The notes: a model not told the origin generated them from the letters alone. A stretch of DNA of 64,000 nucleotides from Oscillospiraceae bacterium (GCA_910574935.1 CAJTCU010000013.1:1-64000); one strand, 5' to 3'; shown: positions 26,082 to 34,981, numbered from the stretch's first letter. Numbers and translations are program-made.

Positions 26082-26486
26082 ATGACCCATAAAAAGTATC
26101 GAATCTATACGCTGATCTTGCTGATTATCACCGTAACCGCACTGGTGGTAACAGCGGCCATGCTCTCCTTTAAAAAGGACGCTGTAGCCGCCCAGGGCAA
26201 GCCGGTAAGCCCGCCCGCCGCTGGGGAGGAGCCCCCCAATGAAGCTTATTATACCCCAAACCCCGCTTCAAGTCAAGAAAACAGCAAAACCAGCTGGGCG
26301 GAAGGTTATATCGTCACTCTTCACCAGGGGCGCATCGGGGTGTTTCCCGCAGGAGAGAACCAGCCCGTGCTGACCACCGGTATAGAGGCCTACCTGCTGC
26401 CTCATGAGGACCTGGAGCTGCTGCAAAAGGGCATTTGGGCCAAGAACCTTAACGAGGCCAAACGAATTTTGGAAGACTATGATTAG
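26082..26486 (+). CDS. Small membrane-anchored protein with BofC-C-like domain
   Basis: 134 residues: an N-terminal transmembrane anchor (IYTLILLIITVTALVVTAAM), a Pro/Gly-rich linker, and an extracytoplasmic domain beginning GYIVTLHQGRIGVF and continuing LTTGIEAYLLPHEDLELLQK. This pattern (Y-hydrophobic-G-hydrophobic-VF, then a short helix repeat LPxxDxxLLxxGI) resembles the C-terminal domain of BofC and many small Clostridia proteins; the resemblance is weak and the function unknown. ATG 26082 is preceded by GAGGTG; an in-frame GTG overlaps that site. The TAG stop is supplied by the terminus of an R1 repeat. It is divergent from the PBP gene. Confidence 0.6.
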   Translation: MTHKKYRIYTLILLIITVTALVVTAAMLSFKKDAVAAQGKPVSPPAAGEEPPNEAYYTPNPASSQENSKTSWAEGYIVTLHQGRIGVFPAGENQPVLTTGIEAYLLPHEDLELLQKGIWAKNLNEAKRILEDYD

Positions 26487-26503
26487 GGCTTGTTTGAAAA
26501 TTG
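26484..26503. mobile_element. Solo R1 end
   Basis: TTAGGGCTTGTTTGAAAA without a matching right end within 400 bases. It supplies the stop codon of the preceding gene. It may be a deletion remnant. Confidence 0.6.
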
Positions 26504-26588
26504 GCTCTAATGGTTTGCTACAATTCCACAGGCTCTTTTTTCGGTTCCATAAGCATAAGATTGAATCTATGATTTATTCTTTAGCTCC

Positions 26589-26767
26589 TTAAGGCAATAC
26601 CGCAGAATTCTAAGCACCGTATTGGGCAGTCAGATTTTTCGTCAGAGGGTACAGATTGAGCGCCGTCCATCTCACCATTGACCAGCGAAAGCTGTGCGCT
26701 ATCACGGAAAATCTGCAAGCAAGACGGTGCTTAAGGCTCCAGCCGCGAATGGTGCGGGGTTGCCTTA
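26589..26767. mobile_element. R2 repeat (MITE-like), full copy
   Basis: About 179 bp, from TTAAGGCAATACCGC to GCGGGGTTGCCTTA, with the same interior as the copy at 9.2 kb (GAGCGCCGTC, CAGCGAAAGCTGTGCGCTAT). It fills the gap between the BofC-like and spore-protein genes together with the solo R1 end. Confidence 0.75.
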
Positions 26768-26834
26768 TAATTTTTTGAGCCAGCCCTCCCTGTATTCCAG
26801 CATAAAACCGGCCCGCAGGGGCTTACTATTTTAG

Positions 26835-26873
26835 GAAAAAGAAAACGCTTTGCCGGAAAAAACCGGCAAAGCG
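26835..26873 (-). terminator. Rho-independent terminator of the spore-protein gene
   Basis: Perfect 11-bp stem CGCTTTGCCGG / CCGGCAAAGCG with a 6-base loop, followed on the minus strand by TTTTCTTTTTCC. Confidence 0.9.
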
Positions 26874-26897
26874 CTCTCTTTTACGATTCAGGAAGCC

Positions 26898-27089
26898 TTA
26901 CTTCAGGCCCTTCTCGTAGCTTTCGATCATCTTCTTCACCATCTGGCCACCCACAGAACCGGCCTGACGGGCGGTAATGTCGCCGTTGTAGCCCTGCTTC
27001 AGGTTCACGCCCACCTCAGAGGCAGACTCCATCTTAAAACGCTCCATCGCTTCCTTGGCCTCGGGGACCATAACAGAATTGCTTTTCAT
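26898..27089 (-). CDS. Alpha/beta-type small acid-soluble spore protein
   Basis: DNA-coating protein of dormant spores, protecting against UV and heat and degraded on germination. 63 residues. Diagnostic segments are VPEAKEAMERFKMESASEVG and the second DNA-binding stretch ARQAGSVGGQMVKKMIESYE. At the GPR protease site (usual ExA with Ile or Phe after Glu) it reads ESASE, with Ser22 instead of the hydrophobic residue, and the central loop KQGYNGDITARQ differs from the common LGADTTARQ. ATG 27089 has GAAGGAG upstream. It is a single gene with a strong terminator. A sigma-F/G-type promoter is expected, but I could not place one with confidence. It is good evidence for sporulation. Confidence 0.93.
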   Translation of the reverse strand: MKSNSVMVPEAKEAMERFKMESASEVGVNLKQGYNGDITARQAGSVGGQMVKKMIESYEKGLK

Positions 27090-27193
27090 GATTCTCGTCT
27101 CCTTCAAAAAAGTTTTTTCGCGTTTGCATTAACTATTGTGGGTCCCGACTCCGAGAATATGTCTGTCAAAATTTGCAAAAATCTGCGGCTTTG

Positions 27194-27850
27194 TCAGGGC
27201 TTTTGCCTCAACGCTTTGGCGAAAACCATCTGGGCGTCCTCTGCAATTTCCACCCCGGCTGTGGAAGAGTAGTTTTGCTCGTCCAGGGTCAATTGATAGC
27301 TGGGCAGGAACTCCCTGGCGAAAAACTCCGCCTCGGGCAGCGCCATCTCCTCCAGGGCCTTCTGGGTGCCCCGCTCGGCCTCTCGAAAATCCTGGTTGCC
27401 GCTCTGGCGCTCCTCCATGCACTTGATCAAGGCCGAGATCCGGTCTGCTGCCTTTACCAGGGGTTTCAGCGCTTCATCTCCCGGGGCGCTCATAGTCAGC
27501 AGCTCCCGGTACTTGTCCCTTAGTTCCTCGGGCAGCAGGCCCACCAGCCGTTCCAGGGCCACCTCCTCTACCTGGGCATAGGCCCGGCGGATCTCCTCCG
27601 AGTGGTACTTCACTGGAGTGGGCAGGTCCCCTGTAATGATCTCCGTGGCATCGTGAAACAGGGCCAGGGCAGCCGCCCGCTGGGGATCGTAATTTTTTTG
27701 AAAGTGTTGGTTCCCAATCATCGCCAGGGCATGGGCAATCAAGGCGGTCTCCAGGCTGTGCTCACTGATGTTTTCATCCCGGGTGTTACGCATCAGCCCC
27801 CAGCGGTTGATGTACTTCATTCTAGACAACATGGCAAAAAAGTGGTACAT
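27194..27850 (-). CDS. HD-domain 5'-nucleotidase, YfbR type
   Basis: Metal-dependent phosphohydrolase of the YfbR (COG1896) group, which dephosphorylates deoxynucleoside 5'-monophosphates; 218 residues, cytoplasmic. Seen: RWGLMRNTRDENISEHSLET with the first metal-binding His, then ALALFHDATEIITGDLPTPV with the HD pair, and a later Asp in LVKAADRISALIKCMEE. All HD-family ligands are present. The ATG starts 9 bases after the stop of the esterase gene and its GAGG site lies across that stop, so translation is probably coupled. The pairing with an acetyl-esterase has no obvious biochemical logic. Confidence 0.9.
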   Translation of the reverse strand: MYHFFAMLSRMKYINRWGLMRNTRDENISEHSLETALIAHALAMIGNQHFQKNYDPQRAAALALFHDATEIITGDLPTPVKYHSEEIRRAYAQVEEVALERLVGLLPEELRDKYRELLTMSAPGDEALKPLVKAADRISALIKCMEERQSGNQDFREAERGTQKALEEMALPEAEFFAREFLPSYQLTLDEQNYSSTAGVEIAEDAQMVFAKALRQKP

Positions 27851-27859
27851 CGCCGCGCC

Positions 27860-28963
27860 TCAGCTCTTGGCCAAAAGGGCCTTTAGATTTTCGGCCAGCA
27901 CCCGGGCGGCGTTCTCGTGGGCCTTCTTCCCTGGGTGTTCCCGAGATCCCAGCGTCTCTTCTGTAGTATCCGGCAGCAGGATAAAGGTAACCCGCCGGTC
28001 TCCGGTTTCTTCTTGGTACTGGCAGATGGCCTCTCGGATAGACAGGGACATCAGCGGGCCGCACATGCCGTAGGCCCACACCAGCCAAGCCCCGGGGTTC
28101 TTTTCCCGCAGCAGTTTTAAAAAGTCTGTCACACCTTTTTGGAACGCCGCCCGGCCCGCCGGATCCGCGGTCTGCCGGAAGGTCTCGCCTGTGGCAGGGT
28201 CTGTCCATTCCGGCTGGCTTAGGGCCCCGCCGTCGTTGGTACCCAAGTTCACCACCACCGCGTCCGCCGGCCATCCTGCAAAATCGTAGGGTTCATACGC
28301 CCCCAGCTCCACATTGGGCCCGCCAGTAACCAGGCCGCACACAGCGCAATACTTGGGGGGCAGGGCGCTGTTGGGGTCGTTATCCCAGCCGCTAATGACC
28401 CCCCAGCCGCTTTGAGAGACCACCCGGTACTCGGCATTCACGGCCTCGCTCACCAGTTGGGGAAACCCGTATACCGCCGACGCGATCATGGGTACCCAGT
28501 CCTCCACTTCTTTAGCCCCTACCAGCCCTTCGCCAGTGGTAATACTGTCCCCCACAAACTCAATTTTATAGGGCCGCTCCGCTACGGGCTCCAAACTGCC
28601 ATCCGTCTTTATACTGTGGATAAACAGCCTGGTTTCCGGGTCATGGGGCATGGCCTGGGTCTCCCGCAGCAGGCGCAGGTTTTTCACTGTGTTGGGGTTC
28701 ATGCCCCGAAAGAGGCACACCCAGCTGCGCCCTCCGGGCAGCATTTGGCGGCTGATCAAGTCCCCGTCCAGCAGCACGGCGGCCCAGGTCTCATACAGGG
28801 CCGATCCGGTCTCTACCTCTACCCACAGCTCCGCGGCTTTCACGTTCAGCTCAATGCCGCCGCCGGTCCAGAACACCGGCAGGGGATCCAACCGGCCGGA
28901 ACCGCGGCCCCACACTTTTAGACACTTTTGATTGATTTCTGTCAGCTTGTACTCTTTCAACAT
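27860..28963 (-). CDS. SGNH/GDSL esterase, carbohydrate esterase family 2-like
   Basis: Predicted acetyl-esterase for acetylated sugars, 367 residues. An N-terminal beta-sandwich-like region (to about residue 120) precedes an SGNH hydrolase domain with the nucleophile block IEFVGDSITTGEG, the oxyanion Gly in SGWGVISGWDN and the Asn of VVNLGTNDGGAL. This two-domain order is that of CE2 enzymes. There is no signal peptide, so it is probably cytoplasmic, acting on imported acetylated oligosaccharides. ATG 28963 is used (GAGGAGAGAAAG just upstream); the frame stays open for 80 more codons only because it runs through R1 repeat sequence. It is coupled to the YfbR-like gene. Confidence 0.82.
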   Translation of the reverse strand: MLKEYKLTEINQKCLKVWGRGSGRLDPLPVFWTGGGIELNVKAAELWVEVETGSALYETWAAVLLDGDLISRQMLPGGRSWVCLFRGMNPNTVKNLRLLRETQAMPHDPETRLFIHSIKTDGSLEPVAERPYKIEFVGDSITTGEGLVGAKEVEDWVPMIASAVYGFPQLVSEAVNAEYRVVSQSGWGVISGWDNDPNSALPPKYCAVCGLVTGGPNVELGAYEPYDFAGWPADAVVVNLGTNDGGALSQPEWTDPATGETFRQTADPAGRAAFQKGVTDFLKLLREKNPGAWLVWAYGMCGPLMSLSIREAICQYQEETGDRRVTFILLPDTTEETLGSREHPGKKAHENAARVLAENLKALLAKS

Positions 28964-29048
28964 CTTTCTCTCCTCTGTTCTTAGGGCTGCAAGCAGCCCT
29001 AGAATGATTTTTCCTTTCGCGCGGATTTGCCCGGGCGGTTCAGTTGGG

Positions 29049-29399
29049 CTGGGGCTTGCTTGAAACATCGAAAACGCCGGCTTTTTGCCCAGAAGAGGCC
29101 CCTTTTTGCGTGGAAAATCCTCGTCCACCGCTAGGGCTTGTTTAAAAAATCGAAAACGTCGTCTTTTTTGCCATAAGAGGCCACTTTCTACGTCGAAAAT
29201 CCTCGTCAATCGCGCGATTGCCGTAGTTAGCGCAGCTAACTACAGCGGTTCTTCTCCTTGAAATTGTCCCCTTCCGGCCAAAAATTCGTCATTTCCTCTA
29301 TTTTCAAACAAGCCCTAAGGTTGACCTGCGGGATTCTCCTTGCCATGGACCTCCCCTGGTCAAGCATTCATTTTTCTCTCTATGTTCAAACAGGCCCTA
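29049..29399. mobile_element. R1 repeat interrupted by a second R1 repeat (outer copy)
   Basis: Left end TGGGGCTTGCTTGAAACATC (29049) and right end GTTCAAACAGGCCCTA (to 29399) belong to one diverged copy. Removing the inner copy at 29132-29317 leaves about 165 bases, the standard R1 length. The more diverged outer copy must be the older insertion. Confidence 0.65.
29132..29317. mobile_element. R1 repeat (MITE-like), inner copy
   Basis: 186 bp with ends TAGGGCTTGTTTAAAAAA and TTTTCAAACAAGCCCTA. The centre carries GTAGTTAGCGCAGCTAACTA, a perfect small palindrome that this copy shares with the one at 39.8-40.0 kb but not with the 165-bp copies. It has jumped into an older R1 copy. Confidence 0.75.
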
Positions 29400-29425
29400 G
29401 TTTTTATCTCACGACAGGAATCCCT

Positions 29426-29538
29426 TAGAGTCTGTTTTAAAATCGAAGAAATGCTGGCGCCTTTCCAGGATTTTTGAGGCCGAAGCCACCATTTCTGGGC
29501 AAAACAGACCCTGTTTCGGAGTTTTCAAGCAGACTCTA
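29426..29538. mobile_element. R4 repeat, 113 bp, R1-related
   Basis: Ends TTAGAGTCTGTTTTAAAA and TTTTCAAGCAGACTCTA are inverted repeats flanked by TA. The interior (GGATTTTTGAGGCCGAA, TTTCTGGGCAAAA) echoes R1, so R4 looks like a sister family. With the nested R1 pair it makes the whole 591-base gap before mutY repeat-derived. Confidence 0.6.
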
Positions 29539-29554
29539 GGGTTCCCTTATTTCA

Positions 29555-30613
29555 TTATAATATCGGGTCCCGGCCATTGCAAGGCTTTTCTTCCGCCAGC
29601 TCCGCCTCCACCACCTGGGCAAAGGCTCTAAAGGCGCTGGGCGCCGCATAGGCTCCGGCTAGCTCCTCTGGTTCAGCCCACGCCCAGCCCTCTGGCAGGG
29701 CCTCTTCCACTGCCCGCACAGCCCAGGCCTCCATGTGCCACTCCAGGTGGGTGAACACATGCCTGCCCTGTCCTGCGGGCCGCCGTTCCCCCTTCACGGG
29801 GCAAGGCCAGGGCGTGGGCTCATTGGGGTACTCCCACAGGCCAGCCAAAAGCCCCTGCTCGGGGCGCCTGCGCAAGGCCACCCTCCCCTTTCGAAAGATC
29901 AGGTACACGGTCCTCTCCTCTACTTTCCGGGGGACTTTGGGCTTTTTCACTGGTAGGTCCCGGGCGCTGCCTTCTCGATATCCAACACAGAAGCCTATGG
30001 CCGGGCATTGGCCGCATAAAGGCTCGCCCCCCGGCAGGCAAACCATGGCCCCCAGGTCCATTAGGGCCTGGTTAAAGTCTCCGGGCTGCTCTTGGGGCAT
30101 TACCGCCGCCAGGGCTCTGGCCACCTCCCGTTTTATAGGGAGTGCGTCCATCTCCCGGCAGTCGCCGGTCAGGCGGCTGACCACCCGCAGCACATTGCCG
30201 TCCACAGCGGGGACCGCCTTGCCAAAAGCAATAGAGGCAATGGCCCCGGCGGTGTACTCTCCTACTCCGGGCAGGGTCCGCAGCGCTTTGGGTTCTGCGG
30301 GAATTTCCCCTCCCAGCTCCTCCACGATCTGGCGGGCAGCCTTTTGCAGGTTTCGGGCACGGCTATAGTAGCCAAGCCCCTGCCAAAGCTTCATAAGCCG
30401 GTCCTGGGGACAGGCCGCTAGATCCTGTATGGTTGGCAGGGCTTCCATAAACCGGGCGTAGTACCCCAGCACCGCGGCCACTCGGGTCTGCTGCAACATG
30501 ATTTCCGAGACCCACACGTGGTAAGGGGTAGGGTCGCTGCGCCAGGGCAGCGACCGGGCATGGGCCCGGTACCACGCCATTAGGGGAGCGGGCAGCTGTT
30601 GGAGCTCTGTCAT
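29555..30613 (-). CDS. mutY: A/G-specific adenine DNA glycosylase MutY
   Basis: Removes adenine mispaired with 8-oxoguanine; 352 residues. N-terminal helix-hairpin-helix glycosylase core: PWRSDPTPYHVWVSEIMLQQ, catalytic and structural helices in LRTLPGVGEYTAGAIASIAF (HhH), VPAVDGNVLRVVSRL with the catalytic Asp. The iron-sulfur ligands are in CLPGGEPLCGQCPAIGFC (Cys pattern C-x6-C-x2-C-x5-C counted from its first, second, third and fourth Cys). The C-terminal Nudix-like 8-oxoG recognition domain starts near VYLIFRKGRVALRRRP. ATG 30613 has AAAGGAGG 7 bases upstream. Single gene between R4 and R1 repeats. Confidence 0.96.
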   Translation of the reverse strand: MTELQQLPAPLMAWYRAHARSLPWRSDPTPYHVWVSEIMLQQTRVAAVLGYYARFMEALPTIQDLAACPQDRLMKLWQGLGYYSRARNLQKAARQIVEELGGEIPAEPKALRTLPGVGEYTAGAIASIAFGKAVPAVDGNVLRVVSRLTGDCREMDALPIKREVARALAAVMPQEQPGDFNQALMDLGAMVCLPGGEPLCGQCPAIGFCVGYREGSARDLPVKKPKVPRKVEERTVYLIFRKGRVALRRRPEQGLLAGLWEYPNEPTPWPCPVKGERRPAGQGRHVFTHLEWHMEAWAVRAVEEALPEGWAWAEPEELAGAYAAPSAFRAFAQVVEAELAEEKPCNGRDPIL

Positions 30614-30762
30614 TGGGGGACCTCCTTTTGGAATTTTTCATTATTGGCGCTGATATAGGGCCTGCTTTCCCTGTACATACAAAATCATGGTTGGGTAGTC
30701 TCTTGGCCCCCCGGCAGACCCTCCATCCCCGCCAACTCTTCGCAATACTTCACACGAATTCT

Positions 30763-30928
30763 TAGGGCTTGTTGGAACATAGAGGAAATGACGGATTTTT
30801 GACCCGAAGTGGTCCGCTTCCAGGAGAAAACCGCAAGGAATCCTTGCGGTTTTACGAGGATTTTCGACGCGGAAAAGGGCCGCTTCTGGGTAAAAAGACG
30901 GCGTTTTCCATGTTTCAAACCAGCCCTA
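30763..30928. mobile_element. R1 repeat (MITE-like), full copy
   Basis: 166 bp, ends TTAGGGCTTGTTGGAACA and TGTTTCAAACCAGCCCTA. The centre is the palindrome ACCGCAAGGAATCCTTGCGG. Its right end overlaps the TAG stop of the RND transporter gene. It fills half of the 312-base gap; the other half shows no gene. Confidence 0.75.
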
Positions 30929-33900
30929 GTCTATGTCTACTTTGCGCAGTTCTTTTTTGGACAGCAGGTCGTACATAGCGGGTACCACGAACAGGGTCAT
31001 CAGCGTGGCGTACAGTAGGCCGCCAATGCACACCACTGCCACAGGCTGCATCATCTCGGCCCCCATGCCAGTGGCCAGGGCCATAAACAGCAGTCCCAGC
31101 ACAGTGGTGAGCACGGTCATCAAAATAGGCCGCATACGGGTGCGTCCCGCCAGCAGGATAGCGTCCCGGCGCTCCATGCCCTCCAGCCGCAGCTGGTTGA
31201 TGTAATCAATGAGCACAATACCGTTATTTACAATAATACCTGAAAGCATGATAAAGCCGATCATAGATACCACGCTCACTTCCATGCCGCACAGGTACAG
31301 GGCCAAAAATCCGCCGGTAAAGGCCAGGGGAATGGTAAACATTACGATAAAGGGCAGCAAAAGAGACTGGAACTGGATCACCATAATCAAGTAGATAATC
31401 AGGATGGCCAAAAGCCCCATCTGCACCAGCTGCCCCATGGCCTCCATAATCGTCTCGTTCTCTCCCGCCATTTCCAGCCGGACCCCTTCTGGCGGGGTGT
31501 AGCTCTTCAGAGCCCGCTCCACCGCCTGGGTGGCCAGGCTGACATTCTGCCCCTCCTCCAGGGTGGCGGTAACAGTAAGCACTCGGTTCTGGTTTTCCCG
31601 CTGAATGGCATTTAGGCTCTGGCGCTCCTCAAACTTCGCCACCCGAATCAGCGGCACCTCTTGGGTCTCGCCGGTGGTCCGGTCCGTGGCGGTAACCGTT
31701 AGGCTCTTTAAGTAGCTCTCGTTCATCTGGCCGTTTTTGGGGTGTACCACCAGCACATCCTCAGGATAGCCGCCAATATTCATGCTGGTAGCCACCGCGT
31801 CCCCAGTAATGGCCCCGCTGACCGCCTGGTAGATCTGGGCCGTGGTCAGGCCGTTTTCCATGGCCTTGTTTTTGTCCACCACCACCCGCAGCTCAGGGGT
31901 GCTATCCTCCAGGTCGCTGGCGCTTTCCTGAATGCCCTCCACTCCGGCGGCCAGCTCGCCGACCTCATTGGCCGCGTCAATCAGGGCGTCCATGTCGTCT
32001 CCGTACAGCTTCATCTCCACCCCCGAGCCGCTCATGGCAGACATATACGCGCTCATGTCCATCGCTCCCTGGGCCGTTACTTCACAGTCCAGGTCCTCGC
32101 AGGCCGCCTCAATCTCCTTGGCGGCCTCGCTGTCTTTCAGCCCGGCGCTCTGGTCCAAGATCACGTACATGGACACCGCCCCGTCTCCGCCGGCCGTCAT
32201 GCCCATCATGCCGGTCCCTCCGCCGCCAGCCATAGCCCCCACCGTCTCCACGCAGTTTAGGGGCAGGATGCGCTCCATAATCTGGTCCGCCATAGCAGTA
32301 CGCTCCTCAAAGCTGGGGGCCTCCTCTTCTTCACCGGGCATGGTAAAGCTAACCGTAATCTGGTTTCCGCTCATGGCAGGCATAAACAGAAAGCCCCGGG
32401 AAAGGGCCAGCCCCACGCTGGCAACCAGCAACACCAAAGAAAGCCCAAGAACCGCCCATTTATGCCGGAGAGAGACGGCCGCCAGCTTCCCATAGCCACT
32501 AAGGAGCTTGTTAAACACCCGGTCCTCTTTCACCCGAACCGTACGCAAGGTGGTGGAGGTGAGGGCAGGCACCAGGGTAACCGCCACAAAGAGGCTGGCC
32601 AAAAGGGAATAGCCAATGGTCAGGGCCATATCCGTAAACAGCTGGCGGGTGACCCCCTCCACAAACACGATAGGCAAAAACACGCAGACCGTGGTAAAGG
32701 TAGAAGCAATAATGGCCCCTGTGACCTGCACCGCCCCCTGCACCGAAGCCTTGGCCGCAGAGGCCCCTTCGCTGCGCAGGCGGTAGATGTTCTCAATGAC
32801 CACCACCGAGTTGTCCACCAGCATTCCCACTCCCACCGCCAGGCCGGAAAGAGAAATGACGTTGAGAGAGATGCCCGAAAAGTACATCAGCACCACAGCG
32901 GTCAACAGAGAGATGGGAATGGAAAAGGCCACGGCCGCAGTGGGACGGATGTCCTTAAGGAAGAACAACAGAATCACCACCGCCAGCCCCGCGCCCAGCA
33001 GCAGGTTTTGCAGCACGGTGTCCACCACAATGTAAATATAGTCCCCTTGGTCCGAGAGCACCGTAAAGTTCAGCCCCTCTTGGGCGGCGGAGAGCTCTTC
33101 AAAGCGGTCCAGAATATTCCGGGAGACCTGGGCTGTAGAGTAGGTAGACTGCTTGGTAAAGGACAGCAAAAGACCGTCTTGGCCATTGATGCGGGCGTAC
33201 ACCTGGCCACGGTTGTCCGCCAGGGCCACGTCCGCCACATCCCGCAGGTACACCTTGCCAATGCCCTCGCTGCCAGTGTCAAACAGGAGAAGCCCCGCCA
33301 GCTCTTCGGGGTCCGTCAGCTTGTCGCCCACCCGTACCAGGGTCTGCCCGCCTTCCTCCTCAATATACCCAGCGGGCATAGAGAAGTTCTGGGCGCTAAG
33401 GATGGTGGACACCATCTCCATGGTAATATCCAGCTTTCCCGCCTTATAGGCCGCCTCCTTCTGCTTGTCAAAGTCCTCTCGGGCAGTGTCCAGCTGGTCC
33501 CGGGCAGCCTCCAGCTGGGTCTGGGCCGAGGAAAGAGCAGACTGGCCCGCCAAAATCTGGGAGAGCCCGGCGCTGATCTGCATCATGCCATTGGCCTGCT
33601 GCCGGGAAAGCTCTTTCAGTGCCTGGTCCACGGTAAGCCCGCCGCTTTCCAGCTGGGAAAGAGCGCCTTGCAGCTGCTGTTTTCCGGCGGTAAGCTGGCT
33701 CAAATTCTTTTCCAGTTCCTCCAGCGCGGCAGAAAGGTTATCCGGGTCGGCCCCTGCGGCGCTGGCCATAGCCCGGGCTTCCTGTAGGGCCTGGTCTACC
33801 TTCGCCTTGTTAGCGGTCAGCTCCTCCAGCCGGGCCGGGGCCTCCTCTGGGGTAACCCCCAGCCCAGCCAGGCCAGCCTCCACAGCGGCCAGCTGGCCCT

Positions 33901-34981
33901 TTAGCTGCTCCAGCTGGGCTAGCAAGGCGGCATACTCCTCAGTTTCCGGGTCCAGGGCCGCCATCTGCTCTTCCAAAGCGGCAACCTGGCCCTGTAGCGC
34001 GGTGTAAGAGGTAACCAGCTCCTGCAAGCCTGCCACAGCCTGGTCCAAAGCCCCCGCTTGGGCTTGCAGCTCCTCCAGGGAGGTTTTCAGGGTGTTCAGT
34101 TGTTCCTGGGACTTTTTCAGCTGTTCCAGGTTCTGGTCCATGGTGGAAAGCTGGGCCTTCATCTGGGCCTTGGCAGACTCAATCTCCACCTTTTGGGAGA
34201 TCAGCTGCCCTTGGGCCTGGCCAGTCTGCTGGGTCAGCTGCTCTTGGCCCTGCTCCAGCTGGGCCCGCTGGCCCGCCAGTTCATCAGACTTCTCCTCGGT
34301 CTCCCGCAGGCCGTCCTCAATCTCCTGGCCGCTTTGGTCCATTTCCTCCTGGGCCTCGCCAAACTTTTGGTCCAGCTTCTGCTTCATCTTGGCGTTCAGC
34401 GCGTCGATCTTGTCCTGGCGCAGCTCCAGGGCAACCTGCTCTTCCACATTGCCGCTGACAGACACCCCGGCCACGCCCTCAATGCCCTCCAGCTTCATCA
34501 GCAGCTCATTGTCCAGCAGGTTGGTCAGGGCAATGTTGTCCATGCCCTCCATCTCCACAGCGGCCACGGTAACAGGCAGCATATTGGGGTTGATCTTCAT
34601 GATGTAAGGGGTTCCCACCGTGTCGTCCCAGCTGCCGGAGACCGAGTTCAGCTTTTCCCGGATGTCCGCGGTAAGGGTATCCATATTCGCGTCGTCGGTA
34701 AGCTGTAGCATAATTTGAGAGGAATTTTCCCTGGATACAGAAGTGATCTCCTCCACATGGTCCAGGGTTGCCATAGTCTGCTCAATGGGCCTAGTCACCT
34801 GGTCCTCCACCTCCTCGGGGGTAGCGCCGGGGTAGGCGGTGACAATCACCGCGTAGGGCAGGTTGATGTTTGGCAGCAGGTCCGGGGTCATGCGGGAAAA
34901 AGCCACCGCCCCCAGCACCAGAACCATGACCACGCCCACCAAAACGGTGAGGGGCTTTTTTACACTGAATTTTGAGAACAT
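30926..34981 (-). CDS. RND-type efflux transporter with long coiled-coil insertion
   Basis: Proton-driven RND permease of the AcrB/HAE1 type, 1351 residues, about 300 longer than Gram-negative AcrB. The N-terminus MFSKFSVKKPLTVLVGVVMV, PNINLPYAVIVTAYPGATPE and VEDQVTRPIEQTM are classic. Transmembrane signatures include ISLSGLAVGVGMLVDNSVVV (Asp of the proton relay) and MIGFIMLSGIIVNNGIVLID near the C-terminus. Inserted in the first extracytoplasmic domain, about residues 190-520, is a Gln/Glu/Leu-rich coiled coil resembling the hairpin of membrane-fusion adaptors or YhgE/Pip proteins. No separate adaptor gene lies beside it. ATG 34981. The stop codon lies in an R1 repeat end. It may export drugs, lipids or wall precursors; the substrate is unknown. 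Confidence 0.92.
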   Translation of the reverse strand: MFSKFSVKKPLTVLVGVVMVLVLGAVAFSRMTPDLLPNINLPYAVIVTAYPGATPEEVEDQVTRPIEQTMATLDHVEEITSVSRENSSQIMLQLTDDANMDTLTADIREKLNSVSGSWDDTVGTPYIMKINPNMLPVTVAAVEMEGMDNIALTNLLDNELLMKLEGIEGVAGVSVSGNVEEQVALELRQDKIDALNAKMKQKLDQKFGEAQEEMDQSGQEIEDGLRETEEKSDELAGQRAQLEQGQEQLTQQTGQAQGQLISQKVEIESAKAQMKAQLSTMDQNLEQLKKSQEQLNTLKTSLEELQAQAGALDQAVAGLQELVTSYTALQGQVAALEEQMAALDPETEEYAALLAQLEQLKGQLAAVEAGLAGLGVTPEEAPARLEELTANKAKVDQALQEARAMASAAGADPDNLSAALEELEKNLSQLTAGKQQLQGALSQLESGGLTVDQALKELSRQQANGMMQISAGLSQILAGQSALSSAQTQLEAARDQLDTAREDFDKQKEAAYKAGKLDITMEMVSTILSAQNFSMPAGYIEEEGGQTLVRVGDKLTDPEELAGLLLFDTGSEGIGKVYLRDVADVALADNRGQVYARINGQDGLLLSFTKQSTYSTAQVSRNILDRFEELSAAQEGLNFTVLSDQGDYIYIVVDTVLQNLLLGAGLAVVILLFFLKDIRPTAAVAFSIPISLLTAVVLMYFSGISLNVISLSGLAVGVGMLVDNSVVVIENIYRLRSEGASAAKASVQGAVQVTGAIIASTFTTVCVFLPIVFVEGVTRQLFTDMALTIGYSLLASLFVAVTLVPALTSTTLRTVRVKEDRVFNKLLSGYGKLAAVSLRHKWAVLGLSLVLLVASVGLALSRGFLFMPAMSGNQITVSFTMPGEEEEAPSFEERTAMADQIMERILPLNCVETVGAMAGGGGTGMMGMTAGGDGAVSMYVILDQSAGLKDSEAAKEIEAACEDLDCEVTAQGAMDMSAYMSAMSGSGVEMKLYGDDMDALIDAANEVGELAAGVEGIQESASDLEDSTPELRVVVDKNKAMENGLTTAQIYQAVSGAITGDAVATSMNIGGYPEDVLVVHPKNGQMNESYLKSLTVTATDRTTGETQEVPLIRVAKFEERQSLNAIQRENQNRVLTVTATLEEGQNVSLATQAVERALKSYTPPEGVRLEMAGENETIMEAMGQLVQMGLLAILIIYLIMVIQFQSLLLPFIVMFTIPLAFTGGFLALYLCGMEVSVVSMIGFIMLSGIIVNNGIVLIDYINQLRLEGMERRDAILLAGRTRMRPILMTVLTTVLGLLFMALATGMGAEMMQPVAVVCIGGLLYATLMTLFVVPAMYDLLSKKELRKVDID

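Noticed and set aside
27860-29209. Longer esterase starting 82 codons upstream
   Set aside because: The extra part runs through R1 repeat sequence and GC-poor gap; ATG 28963 has a good ribosome binding site and matches the family start.
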